Source of the DNA: Saccharopolyspora oryzae
GTDB lineage: Bacteria > Actinomycetota > Actinomycetes > Mycobacteriales > Pseudonocardiaceae
NCBI RefSeq assembly: GCF_027853915.1
Contig: NZ_JAQGLA010000017.1
Span: 1-64,000, forward strand
Reading direction: 5' to 3'
Length of the DNA: 64,000 bases
The position numbers and the translations under genes were made by a program. Positions 42,720 to 50,502 of the stretch are shown here, in pieces (positions within the stretch are counted from its first letter, which is position 1; each line of letters begins with the position of its first letter). The notes under the pieces were generated by a model. It was not told the origin of the DNA and searched no databases. It saw only the letters and a program-made list of their open reading frames with translations.

Positions 42720-43997
42720 TCAGCGGATTCCGGTGTTGCGCCGGATGACCAGGAGGCTGAGCAGGCTGGCAGCGGCCGCGAACATCAGGTAGAAGCTCGG
42801 CGCCAGGTTGCTGCCGCTCACCCCGATCAGCCAGGTCGAGATGAACGGCGTGAACCCGCCGAAGACGCTCACCCCGATGTTGTAGCCCACCGACATGCCC
42901 GTCGCGCGGGTCTCGGTCGGGAACAGCTCGGCCATCAGCGCCGGCAGCGCCCCGAAGTAGCACGCCTTGAGCAGCCCGATCACCAGCATCACGCCGACCA
43001 TGACGCCGAAGCCGGGGAAGGCGACCAGCACGGCGAAGACCGGGTAGATCAGCAGCAGGATCAGCGCGGCGAACGCGCTCATCAGCCGAACCCGCCCGAT
43101 CTTGTCCGACAGGTGCCCGGCCAGCGGCGTCACCGCGGTCAGGATCACGCCGGTGACCAGCGTCGCGGTGAAGCTGGCCGAGGCGGGCAGGCCGAGCTCC
43201 TTGATCGCGTAGGTCGGCATGTAGGTGATCGTGTAGTTGAGCACGGTGGACACCAGCAGCGCGCCGATCACCAGCAGGACCCGGCCCTTCTGGGTGCGCA
43301 GCACGGTGCGGACCGGTGATTTCGGGGCTTCGGCCTGCTCGGCGAACTCCGGCGCTTCGTCGACGAACCGGCGGATGTAGTAGCCGACCGGGCCGACCAG
43401 CAGCCCGACGGCGAACGGGATCCGCCAGCCCCACGACTGCAGCTGGTCCGGTGGCAGGGTGGTGGTCAGCAGCACGCCCATCCCGGCCGACACCAGGGTG
43501 CTCAGGCCCTGGCTGGCGAACTGCCAGCTGGCCACGAACCCGCGTCGGCCGGGCAGGTGCTCGACCATGAACGCGGTGGCGCTGCCGAACTCGCCGCCTG
43601 CCGAGAAGCCCTGGATCAACCGGGCCAGCAGGATGCCGATCGGTGCGATCACGCCGATGGCCTCGTAGGACGGCATCAGGCAGATCATCGCGGTGCCCAG
43701 CACCATCAGCCGGATCGACAGCGTCAGCGATGCCTTGCGGCCGGCGCGGTCGGCGTAGGCCCCGAGCACGACCGCGCCCACCGGGCGGATCAGGAACGAC
43801 ACGCCGAAGGTGCCCAAGGTCAGCAGCAGGGACACCGTTTCGTCCTGCGCCGGGAAGAACACCTTGGAGATGACGGTCGCGAAGATCGCGTAGACGGCGA
43901 TGTCGTACCACTCGAGCGCATTGCCGATCGAGGCCGCTGCGATGATCCGGAACGGATTCCGCTGCTGCGCCGTCGTCGTCGCGGGGGAGGTGGCCAT
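42720..43997 (-). CDS. MFS metabolite:proton symporter
   Basis: A 425-residue, 12-helix transporter of the MHS branch (ProP, ShiA, KgtP relatives). The branch signature is the start NPFRIIAAASIGNALEWYDIAVYAIFATVISKVFFP, followed by FLIRPVGAVVLGAYADRAGRK and RLIQGFSAGGEFGSATAFMVEH. Such proteins import organic acids or amino acids with protons. The ATG at 43997 is preferred over the adjoining GTG at 44000 because of GGAG spacing. It lies just downstream of the M20 peptidase gene on the same strand, so the pair probably handles one substrate, with pyroglutamate, glutamate derivatives or acylated amino acids as candidates. Confidence 0.88.
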   Translation of the reverse strand: MATSPATTTAQQRNPFRIIAAASIGNALEWYDIAVYAIFATVISKVFFPAQDETVSLLLTLGTFGVSFLIRPVGAVVLGAYADRAGRKASLTLSIRLMVLGTAMICLMPSYEAIGVIAPIGILLARLIQGFSAGGEFGSATAFMVEHLPGRRGFVASWQFASQGLSTLVSAGMGVLLTTTLPPDQLQSWGWRIPFAVGLLVGPVGYYIRRFVDEAPEFAEQAEAPKSPVRTVLRTQKGRVLLVIGALLVSTVLNYTITYMPTYAIKELGLPASASFTATLVTGVILTAVTPLAGHLSDKIGRVRLMSAFAALILLLIYPVFAVLVAFPGFGVMVGVMLVIGLLKACYFGALPALMAELFPTETRATGMSVGYNIGVSVFGGFTPFISTWLIGVSGSNLAPSFYLMFAAAASLLSLLVIRRNTGIR

Positions 43998-44058
43998 CAC
44001 GAGCTCCGTTTTTCGTCAGGAGGCGTTCGCCTGCGCGCAGGTCCGAACGTCGAGCGGA

Positions 44059-45438
44059 TCAGCGGTGGATCTCGGCGAAGTCCCAGAACAGACCGGCCAT
44101 GATCTGCAGCGCTTCGCGGGACAGCGACCCGAGCACGTGTTCGTCGGGGGCGTGCTGGGCGCAGGCCGGGTACGAGTGCGGGACCCAGATCGTGGGCAGC
44201 CCGAGCACGTCGGCGAAGGCGTCGTTGGGCAGCGTTCCGCCCAGGTTGGGGAGCAGGGCGGGATCGCCACCGGTGGTGGTGCGCAGCGAGTCGAGGGCCC
44301 AGCGCACCCATTCGCTCTCCGGATCGAGGCGGGTGGCGGCCACGCCGCTGCTCACCTCGACCTCGACCATCGGGAAGCCGTGCTCGTCGAGGTGTTCGCG
44401 CAGGATCCGCTCGGCGTCGCGCCAGTCGGTACCCACCACGAACCGCAGCTGGCAGTGCGCCTCGGCGCTGCCGGGGATGGCGTTGACCGGCGCGTGCGGA
44501 GTTCCCGAGGTGAACGCCAGCACTTCCAGGGTGTTCCAGCCGAAGACCCGTTCGCTCGGGCTCAGGCCCGGCTCACCCCAGTCGGCGTCGATCTCCGGCG
44601 AGCCCGGACCGCCGTCGACCGCGATGTCGGCCAGCGCGGCCCGCACCGACTCCGGGATCGACTCGGGCCGGAGGCCCTGCACCAACAACGCCCCGCGGGA
44701 GTCGACCATGCTGGCCAACGCGTTGGCCAGCACGCTCGCGGGGTTGCGCAGAAGACCACCCCAGTTGCCCGAGTGGTACGCGCTGTCGCGCAGCCGGACG
44801 CGCAGCGAGAAGTTGACGGCTCCCCGCGAACCGAGGAACAGCGTCGGCCGCTGCGCCGCGACGCGGCAGCCGTCGGAGGCGATCAGCAGATCGGCGCGCA
44901 GCTCGTCGGCGAGGTCGGCGCACACTTCGGTCAACCCGGGCGAACCGGTCTCCTCGCCCATGTCGAGCAGGACCTTCAGGTTGAACCCGAGCTCCCCGCC
45001 GCGCGCCGCCAGCACCTGCTCCAGCGCCGCGAGGTTGATGGTGTGCTGTCCCTTGTTGTCCGCCGTGCCCCGGCCGTACCAGCGGTCGCCCTCGACGGTG
45101 ATCCGCCACGGGTCGAGTCCGCTGCGCCACTGCGCCTCGTGCCCGCGCACCACGTCGCCGTGCCCGTAGGTGAGCAGCGTCGGCAGGGAGTCGTCCTCGT
45201 GCCGGTGGGCGACGAGGAACGGCCCGCCACCGGGAACCGGGTTGTCGACGATGCGCGCGGTGCACCCGAGCCGTTCGACGGACGGCGTGATCTCCTCGGC
45301 CAGGTACCGGTGCAGCACCTCGGCGCGCTCCGGATCCTGGCTCTCGGTCGGAAAGGCGACACGGCGAGCGAGGTCGGCGCGGAACTCACCGGAGTCGAAG
45401 TACTGCGCAGCACCTTCGACGGCCTGCTTCCGAGACAT
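44059..45438 (-). CDS. M20-family metallopeptidase / amidohydrolase
   Basis: A 459-residue di-zinc hydrolase of the ArgE/DapE/CPG2 group. Metal-site motifs are TYGHGDVV, GRGTADNKGQH with the bridging Asp, and DMGEETGSPG with the catalytic Glu. The dimerisation domain follows, containing NAIPGSAEAHCQLRF, and the late His motif is near PHSYPACAQHAPDEH. Substrates in this family are N-acyl amino acids or dipeptides. The ATG at 45438 follows GGGAGGG. It is divergent from a LysR gene, which is its probable regulator, and upstream of the MFS symporter. Confidence 0.9.
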   Translation of the reverse strand: MSRKQAVEGAAQYFDSGEFRADLARRVAFPTESQDPERAEVLHRYLAEEITPSVERLGCTARIVDNPVPGGGPFLVAHRHEDDSLPTLLTYGHGDVVRGHEAQWRSGLDPWRITVEGDRWYGRGTADNKGQHTINLAALEQVLAARGGELGFNLKVLLDMGEETGSPGLTEVCADLADELRADLLIASDGCRVAAQRPTLFLGSRGAVNFSLRVRLRDSAYHSGNWGGLLRNPASVLANALASMVDSRGALLVQGLRPESIPESVRAALADIAVDGGPGSPEIDADWGEPGLSPSERVFGWNTLEVLAFTSGTPHAPVNAIPGSAEAHCQLRFVVGTDWRDAERILREHLDEHGFPMVEVEVSSGVAATRLDPESEWVRWALDSLRTTTGGDPALLPNLGGTLPNDAFADVLGLPTIWVPHSYPACAQHAPDEHVLGSLSREALQIMAGLFWDFAEIHR

Positions 45439-45472
45439 CGCGACGCCCTCCCGGCAACTGCTCGCTCACCGC

Positions 45473-45495
45473 AGGTCTTCCCGCGAAGAGGACCT
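45473..45495. promoter_or_regulatory. Inverted repeat in the LysR/M20 divergent spacer
   Basis: Outer AGGTC (45473-45477) and GACCT (45491-45495) enclose TCTTC-CCGC-GAAGA, giving a nested dyad 35 bases upstream of the M20 gene. It may be the LysR binding site. Confidence 0.4.
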
Positions 45496-45629
45496 GATTT
45501 CCGCAAACTCAACCAGACGCCCGCACCGGGGAGAAGCAGCAAAAAAGCAAGGCGCCGTTGCTCGAACAGCAACGCCCGGAGCAGGTGGGCTCGGGGCGCG
45601 GCCTACTGTCATCCGCCAGGAGGTGTCGG

Positions 45630-46529
45630 ATGCAGACGGGATTGGGATCTCTGCGGTACTTCGCGGAGGTGGCGCGGACCGGTTCGATCCGCGAGGCGTC
45701 CGAGCGGTTGCACGTGGCCACTTCCGCGATCAGCCGCCAGGTGGCGAAGCTGGAGCACGAGGCGGGCGTACCGCTGTTCGAGCGGCAGCCGCGCGGCATG
45801 GTGCTGACCGCGGCCGGTGAGGTGCTCGCGGCTTATGCCAGGCGGCGGATGCGGGAAGAGGAGCAGGTGCTCGACGAGATGCGGGAACTGCACGCCGGGC
45901 AGCGCCGCACGGTGGATGTCGCGAGCTCGGAGGGTTTCGCGCAGGACGTGCTGCCGGAGGCGATGGCGTCGTTCCGGGCGCAGCACCCCGGCGTCCGGTT
46001 CCGCCTGCACGTCACCACTCCGGCCGCGGCGACCCGGCAGGTCGTCGAGGGCGCGGCGGACCTGGCGGTCACCTTCAGCACCGCACCGGAGCAGGGGATC
46101 CGGGTCGAGCACTCCGAGCGCCACGAGATCCGGGCGCTGGTGCGGGCCGACCACCCGCTGGCCGAGCGCGCCGAGGCGGAGCTGGCCGATCTGCTGCCGT
46201 ACCCGCTGGCCCTGATGGAGGAGGGCACCACGCTGCGGCAGCTGTTCGACATCTGCTGCAGCATGGAAGGCCTGCAGTTCGACCCGGTCTTCGTCAGCAA
46301 CCACTCCATCGCCCTGCACAGCTTCGCCCGGCTGTCGGGTGGTGTGACCCTGACCGGCAGGCTCAGCGTCCGCCGCCGCCTCGACCAGGAAGGCCTGGTG
46401 GCGATCCCGCTGACCAACCCGGAGCTGCTCCAGCGGAACCTCCAGATCCAGACGATGGCGCAGCGTCGCCTCCCGGCCCCGGTGCGCGACTTCGTCGACC
46501 ACCTGATCGGAACCATCCGCGACGACTGA
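45630..46529 (+). CDS. LysR-family regulator
   Basis: A 299-residue LysR-type protein. The helix-turn-helix is SLRYFAEVARTGSIREASERLHVATSAISRQVAKLEHEAGVPLFERQPRGMVLTAAGE. The periplasmic-binding-like effector domain follows from about residue 90. The ATG at 45630 is preceded by AGGAGG. It is divergent from the M20 peptidase-MFS pair, so it probably activates or represses those genes in response to their substrate. Confidence 0.9.
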   Translation: MQTGLGSLRYFAEVARTGSIREASERLHVATSAISRQVAKLEHEAGVPLFERQPRGMVLTAAGEVLAAYARRRMREEEQVLDEMRELHAGQRRTVDVASSEGFAQDVLPEAMASFRAQHPGVRFRLHVTTPAAATRQVVEGAADLAVTFSTAPEQGIRVEHSERHEIRALVRADHPLAERAEAELADLLPYPLALMEEGTTLRQLFDICCSMEGLQFDPVFVSNHSIALHSFARLSGGVTLTGRLSVRRRLDQEGLVAIPLTNPELLQRNLQIQTMAQRRLPAPVRDFVDHLIGTIRDD

Positions 46530-46536
46530 TCCGCGG

Positions 46537-48903
46537 TCAGGAGTGGTCGACCTCGGCGGTGGATGCTGCGGTGGTGCCCTGCGGGGTGGCGAATCCGACC
46601 AGGACTTTCGCCGGAGTGCCTGCGGGGATCGGGATCGGCACGTCGCGCTCGCCGTGGCCGTCCACGTCGAGTTGCCGGTCCGCGAGGACCGCGTTGGTCG
46701 CGTCGACAACGAACAGGTGGGCTCTGCCCGGGCCGTTCACGTCGAGGCGGGTGTGGACCACGCCTCGCTGGGTTCGGGCATCCGTGATCCGAGCGGCTGA
46801 GTCGCCGGCCGGAGGAGCGGAACCCAGCGAGGTCGCGAGCCGTGCTGCTTGGGCGATGCTCTGCGGTGAGTCCACAGAGGACGCCGCGTCGAGCGGGAGC
46901 ACCGGGGCAGGGGACGGCGTCGGTTGTTCCGGCGGGCGGTCCTGGAGGGTTGCGCGGCCCCAGCGGTACGGATCGCCTTGGACGCCCGCCCAGGTGGACC
47001 AGCCGATGCGGGACTGGCCGGTCAGGTCCTGGGTGTCGGAGTCGTAGACCAGGACGTTCAGGCCGAGCTGGCGGGGATCGACCGAACCTGGCAGCGCGTG
47101 CAGCGGGATGGCGAGCTCGACGGTGTAGCCGCCTTCGCGGACCTTGGACGACAGCTGGACGCCGGGAGCGGTTTCCGCACCCGGGCCCTGGTGGTTGTCG
47201 GCGTCCCGCGCGAAGCAGGGCGTGCCGGTGGTGGTGGTCGGGAGCGCTGCGAGCTTGAACGTGCTGGCGGTGTTCTCCGAATCCGCCTTCGGATCGATGG
47301 TGATCTCCACGGCGTCCGTGCGCCAGTGGCGCTTGCAGTCGTCGGGAGCCAGGAGCGCGCCCTGCCGGTCGTCCACGACGTCGACCAGGGCGTGCAAGGT
47401 GTCGCCGTGCCACGAGAACCTCGCGGTGGCAGCGCAGTCCGGGGCGGAGCACTGGTCGCCCTCCCAGAGCGCCGATGCGTCGAGAGGGGCGCCCGGGTAC
47501 TCCTGCGGGCCGGCTTCACCGTCCACCACCGGTGGTGCTTCGGCCTGCTGGATGGTCGTGGTCGGTACCAGTTCCAGCGCCGCAGTGCTCTCGCGGGTCG
47601 CGCCATCGTCAGTGCGGGTGATCAGGGTGTAGGGGTGGTCGCCGCCCTGCATTCCGGTGGGCATGTGCGAGTCGGCGCTGCGGACCGTGAAGGTGAGCAA
47701 TTCCGTTGCGCCGGGCGCGATTTCAGCGAACCGCTGCACGGAGTTCGACACCTCGAACCCCCGAGGTGGCACGAACTCCACAGAACCGGAGCTGGGTTGT
47801 GCGCTGTAGTTGTGCACGACCACTCGAACGTCCTGGGCGCCCAGCTTCGGCATTGTCCGAACTGGGGGAACCTGGTTGCGCAGCAAGGGAAATCCAGCAT
47901 CTTCGGTCCACTGCTGGAACTCCGCGACGCCTGGCAGCGGGGCTTGCTCCGCGACGACGCCGGTGTCCCCGCGACCACGAGGAGCCTCGGCCGGTGAACC
48001 TCCGGGAATGGGCAGCAGCGCGCCGAGCAGTGGTGCGTCCGCGCCGCGTGCGCCCGGCGCGTGAGGTGCGCGGTTGGCGAGCTCGGTCAGGTGGTCGCAG
48101 CCGATCTGCGCGGGATCGTCCGGGATGTCCGGCCGGGACACCCAGCCCTGGGTCTTGTACTCGCGTTCGGCGATGCGCTCCCGCTGCTCCCAGTTGATGC
48201 CGCCGCCGAGGCCGTGGACGTAGTACTGCGGCCCGGGTGAATCCGGCGGGGTGGTGCGCTGCTCGCACTCCGGCCCGCGGACCTCCTCCTCCGGCCCGGC
48301 CGCGTTGGACAGCACCCGCCGAACCGACCAGGGCGCGAGACCTTCGCGCTGGATCTGCTCGGGGAACGCCGCCGGATCAGCAGCCCGGCGGTAGGCCTCG
48401 AGCGCGAGTCGAGCGGCGTACTGGTGGTTGCCGTGGTTGCCCGGCGCGGGTGAGGGATCCATGGTGACCACGACTTCGGGCCGGGTCTGCCGCACGACCC
48501 GGACGAGCTTCGCCAGCACGTCGTCGTGCTTCCAGGCCTGCTCGGTCAGCGGTGCGCTCACCGTGTAGTAGAGATCCGGCTCGTCGAGGTTGTGGACGTC
48601 GGTGACGCCGAGCGCGCCAACGGCTCGGCGCTCCTCGCCTTCGCGCAGCAGTCCCAGCGCTGGGCCCTCCTCCGGCCCCACGGCGTTTCCGCCGCCCTCG
48701 CCGCGGGTGATGGTCACGACGCCGGTGCGGATCTGGTGGTCGTGCCGCCAACGCCCGAACGTCGACAACGACGAGGCTTCGTCGTCGGGGTGCGCGCCGA
48801 CGAAGAGCACGTCCACGTCCCGATCCGGACCCGCGGCGGCCGGGAGCCCCGCACCCAGCACTGCCACCAGCGCGACGACCGAACCAACACGAACCGCAGG
48901 CAC
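46537..48903 (-). CDS. Secreted multidomain PIG-L family deacetylase
   Basis: A 788-residue exported protein. A signal peptide spans residues 1-25 (ending PAAAG). The PIG-L/LmbE deacetylase domain (about 30-290) has its zinc motif AHPDDE at 37-42 and a second His site in PGNHGNHQYAARLALEA. Next comes a linker, a beta-sandwich of the NPCBM-associated/NEW3 kind (about 350-440, ending FTVRSADSH) and a CBM9-like carbohydrate-binding module (about 460-650, DALVDVVDDRQGALLAPDDC and TDAVEITIDPKADS). A further beta-rich tail closes the chain. The enzyme probably deacetylates an N-acetylhexosamine glycan outside the cell. The GTG at 48903 follows GAGGGG. Confidence 0.85.
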   Translation of the reverse strand: MPAVRVGSVVALVAVLGAGLPAAAGPDRDVDVLFVGAHPDDEASSLSTFGRWRHDHQIRTGVVTITRGEGGGNAVGPEEGPALGLLREGEERRAVGALGVTDVHNLDEPDLYYTVSAPLTEQAWKHDDVLAKLVRVVRQTRPEVVVTMDPSPAPGNHGNHQYAARLALEAYRRAADPAAFPEQIQREGLAPWSVRRVLSNAAGPEEEVRGPECEQRTTPPDSPGPQYYVHGLGGGINWEQRERIAEREYKTQGWVSRPDIPDDPAQIGCDHLTELANRAPHAPGARGADAPLLGALLPIPGGSPAEAPRGRGDTGVVAEQAPLPGVAEFQQWTEDAGFPLLRNQVPPVRTMPKLGAQDVRVVVHNYSAQPSSGSVEFVPPRGFEVSNSVQRFAEIAPGATELLTFTVRSADSHMPTGMQGGDHPYTLITRTDDGATRESTAALELVPTTTIQQAEAPPVVDGEAGPQEYPGAPLDASALWEGDQCSAPDCAATARFSWHGDTLHALVDVVDDRQGALLAPDDCKRHWRTDAVEITIDPKADSENTASTFKLAALPTTTTGTPCFARDADNHQGPGAETAPGVQLSSKVREGGYTVELAIPLHALPGSVDPRQLGLNVLVYDSDTQDLTGQSRIGWSTWAGVQGDPYRWGRATLQDRPPEQPTPSPAPVLPLDAASSVDSPQSIAQAARLATSLGSAPPAGDSAARITDARTQRGVVHTRLDVNGPGRAHLFVVDATNAVLADRQLDVDGHGERDVPIPIPAGTPAKVLVGFATPQGTTAASTAEVDHS

Positions 48904-49129
48904 CGGAACACCCCTCAGCCGAGACGATCAAGCACGACCGAGCGTGGCACGACTCCGATCACCGCGCTCCCGGGAATGCGGTGAAGCACTCCGGAATTCG
49001 CCACCATCGATAAGTTCAGTGTTGAATGAAATCAATTCCCGGCAGACCGGAACGCCGCCATCCGGCTGACCGCCACCCGGCATTCCGAGGACGGCGTTCG
49101 GACGGTTGTCGGACCGCCCGAGGCTCGGC

Positions 49130-49867
49130 ATGCTGTCGATGTCGAGATCACATCGCGACCCGGGGGTGGGCATGGGCGGCACCCACGCCGACTCCCGGCG
49201 GAGCCCGTTCGACGGCACGTTCTGGGCGATGCTGGCCCCGCTGGAGCGGGAGCTGGTGCTGCAGGCCGGTGCGGTGCGCCGGTTCGAGCCGGGCGAATCC
49301 CTGGGCCGCCAGGGTGATTCGTCCCAGCACGTGTACGTGCTGCTGGTGGGCAGTATCGAGATCGTCACGGACGTCAGCACCGGCTACGAAGGCGTGCTCG
49401 CCGTCCGGGGGTCGGGCGACGTCGTGGGCGAGCTCGCCGCGGTGGACGGCAGACCGCGCTCGGCGACGATGCGCGCGCTCGAACGGGTCGAGGCGATCGT
49501 CGTCCCGTCCGAGCGGTTCGCCGCGCTGTGCCGATCTCGACCAGAGCTCTCCTGGGTGCTGCTGCACGTGGTCGTCGGCCGGCTGCGGGAGCTCAGCCGG
49601 CAGCGCGCGGACGACGGCGGTCGACCCGTCGCGCAGCGGCTCGCCGTCCTGCTCATCGAGCTCGCCGGGCGCTACGGGGTGGCGGTGGGGGAGACCGTCA
49701 TGATCGCCATCCCCATCACGCAGAAGAGCATGGCCGGCCTGATCTCGGCGTCCCGGGAGTCGGTCGTGCGCGCACTGGCCGAACTGCGGCGCCAGCGCCT
49801 GATCGCGACGGCCCGCCGCCGGGTGACGATCCTGCGGCTGGACGCCCTCGAAGAGCTGGCCTCCTGA
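49130..49867 (+). CDS. Crp/Fnr-family regulator
   Basis: A 245-residue regulator with a cyclic-nucleotide-binding-like domain (about 30-145: FWAMLAPLERELVLQAGAVRRFEPGESLGRQGDSSQHVYVLLVGSIEIV, then GSGDVVGELAAVDGRPRSATMRAL). A C-terminal winged helix (about 160-235, ITQKSMAGLISASRESVVRALAELRRQRLI) follows. The GELA...PRSA(T) pattern resembles a cAMP pocket, so nucleotide binding is possible. The ATG at 49130 has GAGG at 6 bases; TTG at 49106 lacks a ribosome-binding site and ATG at 49172 is another option. Its target is unknown. Confidence 0.85.
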   Translation: MLSMSRSHRDPGVGMGGTHADSRRSPFDGTFWAMLAPLERELVLQAGAVRRFEPGESLGRQGDSSQHVYVLLVGSIEIVTDVSTGYEGVLAVRGSGDVVGELAAVDGRPRSATMRALERVEAIVVPSERFAALCRSRPELSWVLLHVVVGRLRELSRQRADDGGRPVAQRLAVLLIELAGRYGVAVGETVMIAIPITQKSMAGLISASRESVVRALAELRRQRLIATARRRVTILRLDALEELAS

Positions 49868-49956
49868 TCGGGCCGAATGAGTCACGTGACGCACTGCGCG
49901 GCGCCGGAGTGCCGTACATGTCATTCATCGCCCGTTTTCGGAGGAGGTTGACGAAC

Positions 49957-50226
49957 ATGACGAAAACCAGTTCGCCGCAGCGAGTTCGCGCAGGCGCTCC
50001 CGGGACGATGCCCATGCGGACCGCGGTGTCGCCGGAACGCCCCGTTCGGTGGTGGGACCGGCCGATGCTGCTGTGCAGCGCCCTGTTCACCGTCATCCAG
50101 GTGTGGGCCCTGATCGTCGTGCTGATCTCGGTCCAGCCGGAAGGCGTGGTCCGGGTGGCTCTAGCCAGCGTGATGGCGGCCGCCGTCATGGCGGTCGTGT
50201 CGGCCTGGGGGCGGGCGCGTACTTAG
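49957..50226 (+). CDS. Small two-helix membrane protein
   Basis: An 89-residue protein with a basic N-terminus and two predicted membrane helices (MLLCSALFTVIQVWALIVVLI and VVRVALASVMAAAVMAVVSAW). The ATG at 49957 stands 9 bases after GGAGGAGG; an in-frame ATG at 49918 would add 13 basic residues. It lies about 90 bases after the Crp-type gene and may be co-transcribed with it. No family recognised and no function proposed. Confidence 0.6.
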   Translation: MTKTSSPQRVRAGAPGTMPMRTAVSPERPVRWWDRPMLLCSALFTVIQVWALIVVLISVQPEGVVRVALASVMAAAVMAVVSAWGRART

Positions 50227-50265
50227 CCGCTGGATCCGAGGGGTGTTCAGCGGGAACAGCGCCCG

Positions 50266-50308
50266 GTGGGCGGGAAGCAGCGGGTGCGTCCGCGCTGCTC
50301 CCGCCCAC
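50266..50308 (+). terminator. Large hairpin terminator
   Basis: GTGGGCGGG (50266-50274) and CCCGCCCAC (50300-50308) form the outer stem. AGCAGCG (50276-50282) and CGCTGCT (50293-50299) form the inner stem after a one-base bulge. It separates the Crp/small-protein unit from the VMAP locus. Confidence 0.85.
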
Positions 50309-50372
50309 GTTCGCGCGGACGGCCGCGCTCGGAGCCGTCATCAGGACGAAGATCGAACGGGTCACTCGGGAG

Positions 50373-50402
50373 GTGCGTGTCGCGTACAGTACCTCCGGGA
50401 TG
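50373..50402 (+). promoter_or_regulatory. Possible promoter and dyad ahead of the VMAP operon
   Basis: A -10-like TACAGT at about 50390-50395 lies inside an inverted repeat with outer arms GGAGGT and ACCTCC. It is about 105 bases upstream of the VMAP start and after the preceding terminator. No clear -35 was seen. Confidence 0.3.
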
Positions 50403-50502
50403 CCGGGTGACAGCGGTGCGATGTCCCGGGTCAGCCCGCCGATGACGACGGCGGGCCGCGGCGGGGCGGCGTGCGGGTATCGCGGTGCTGGGAGGGGGTC
50501 TC

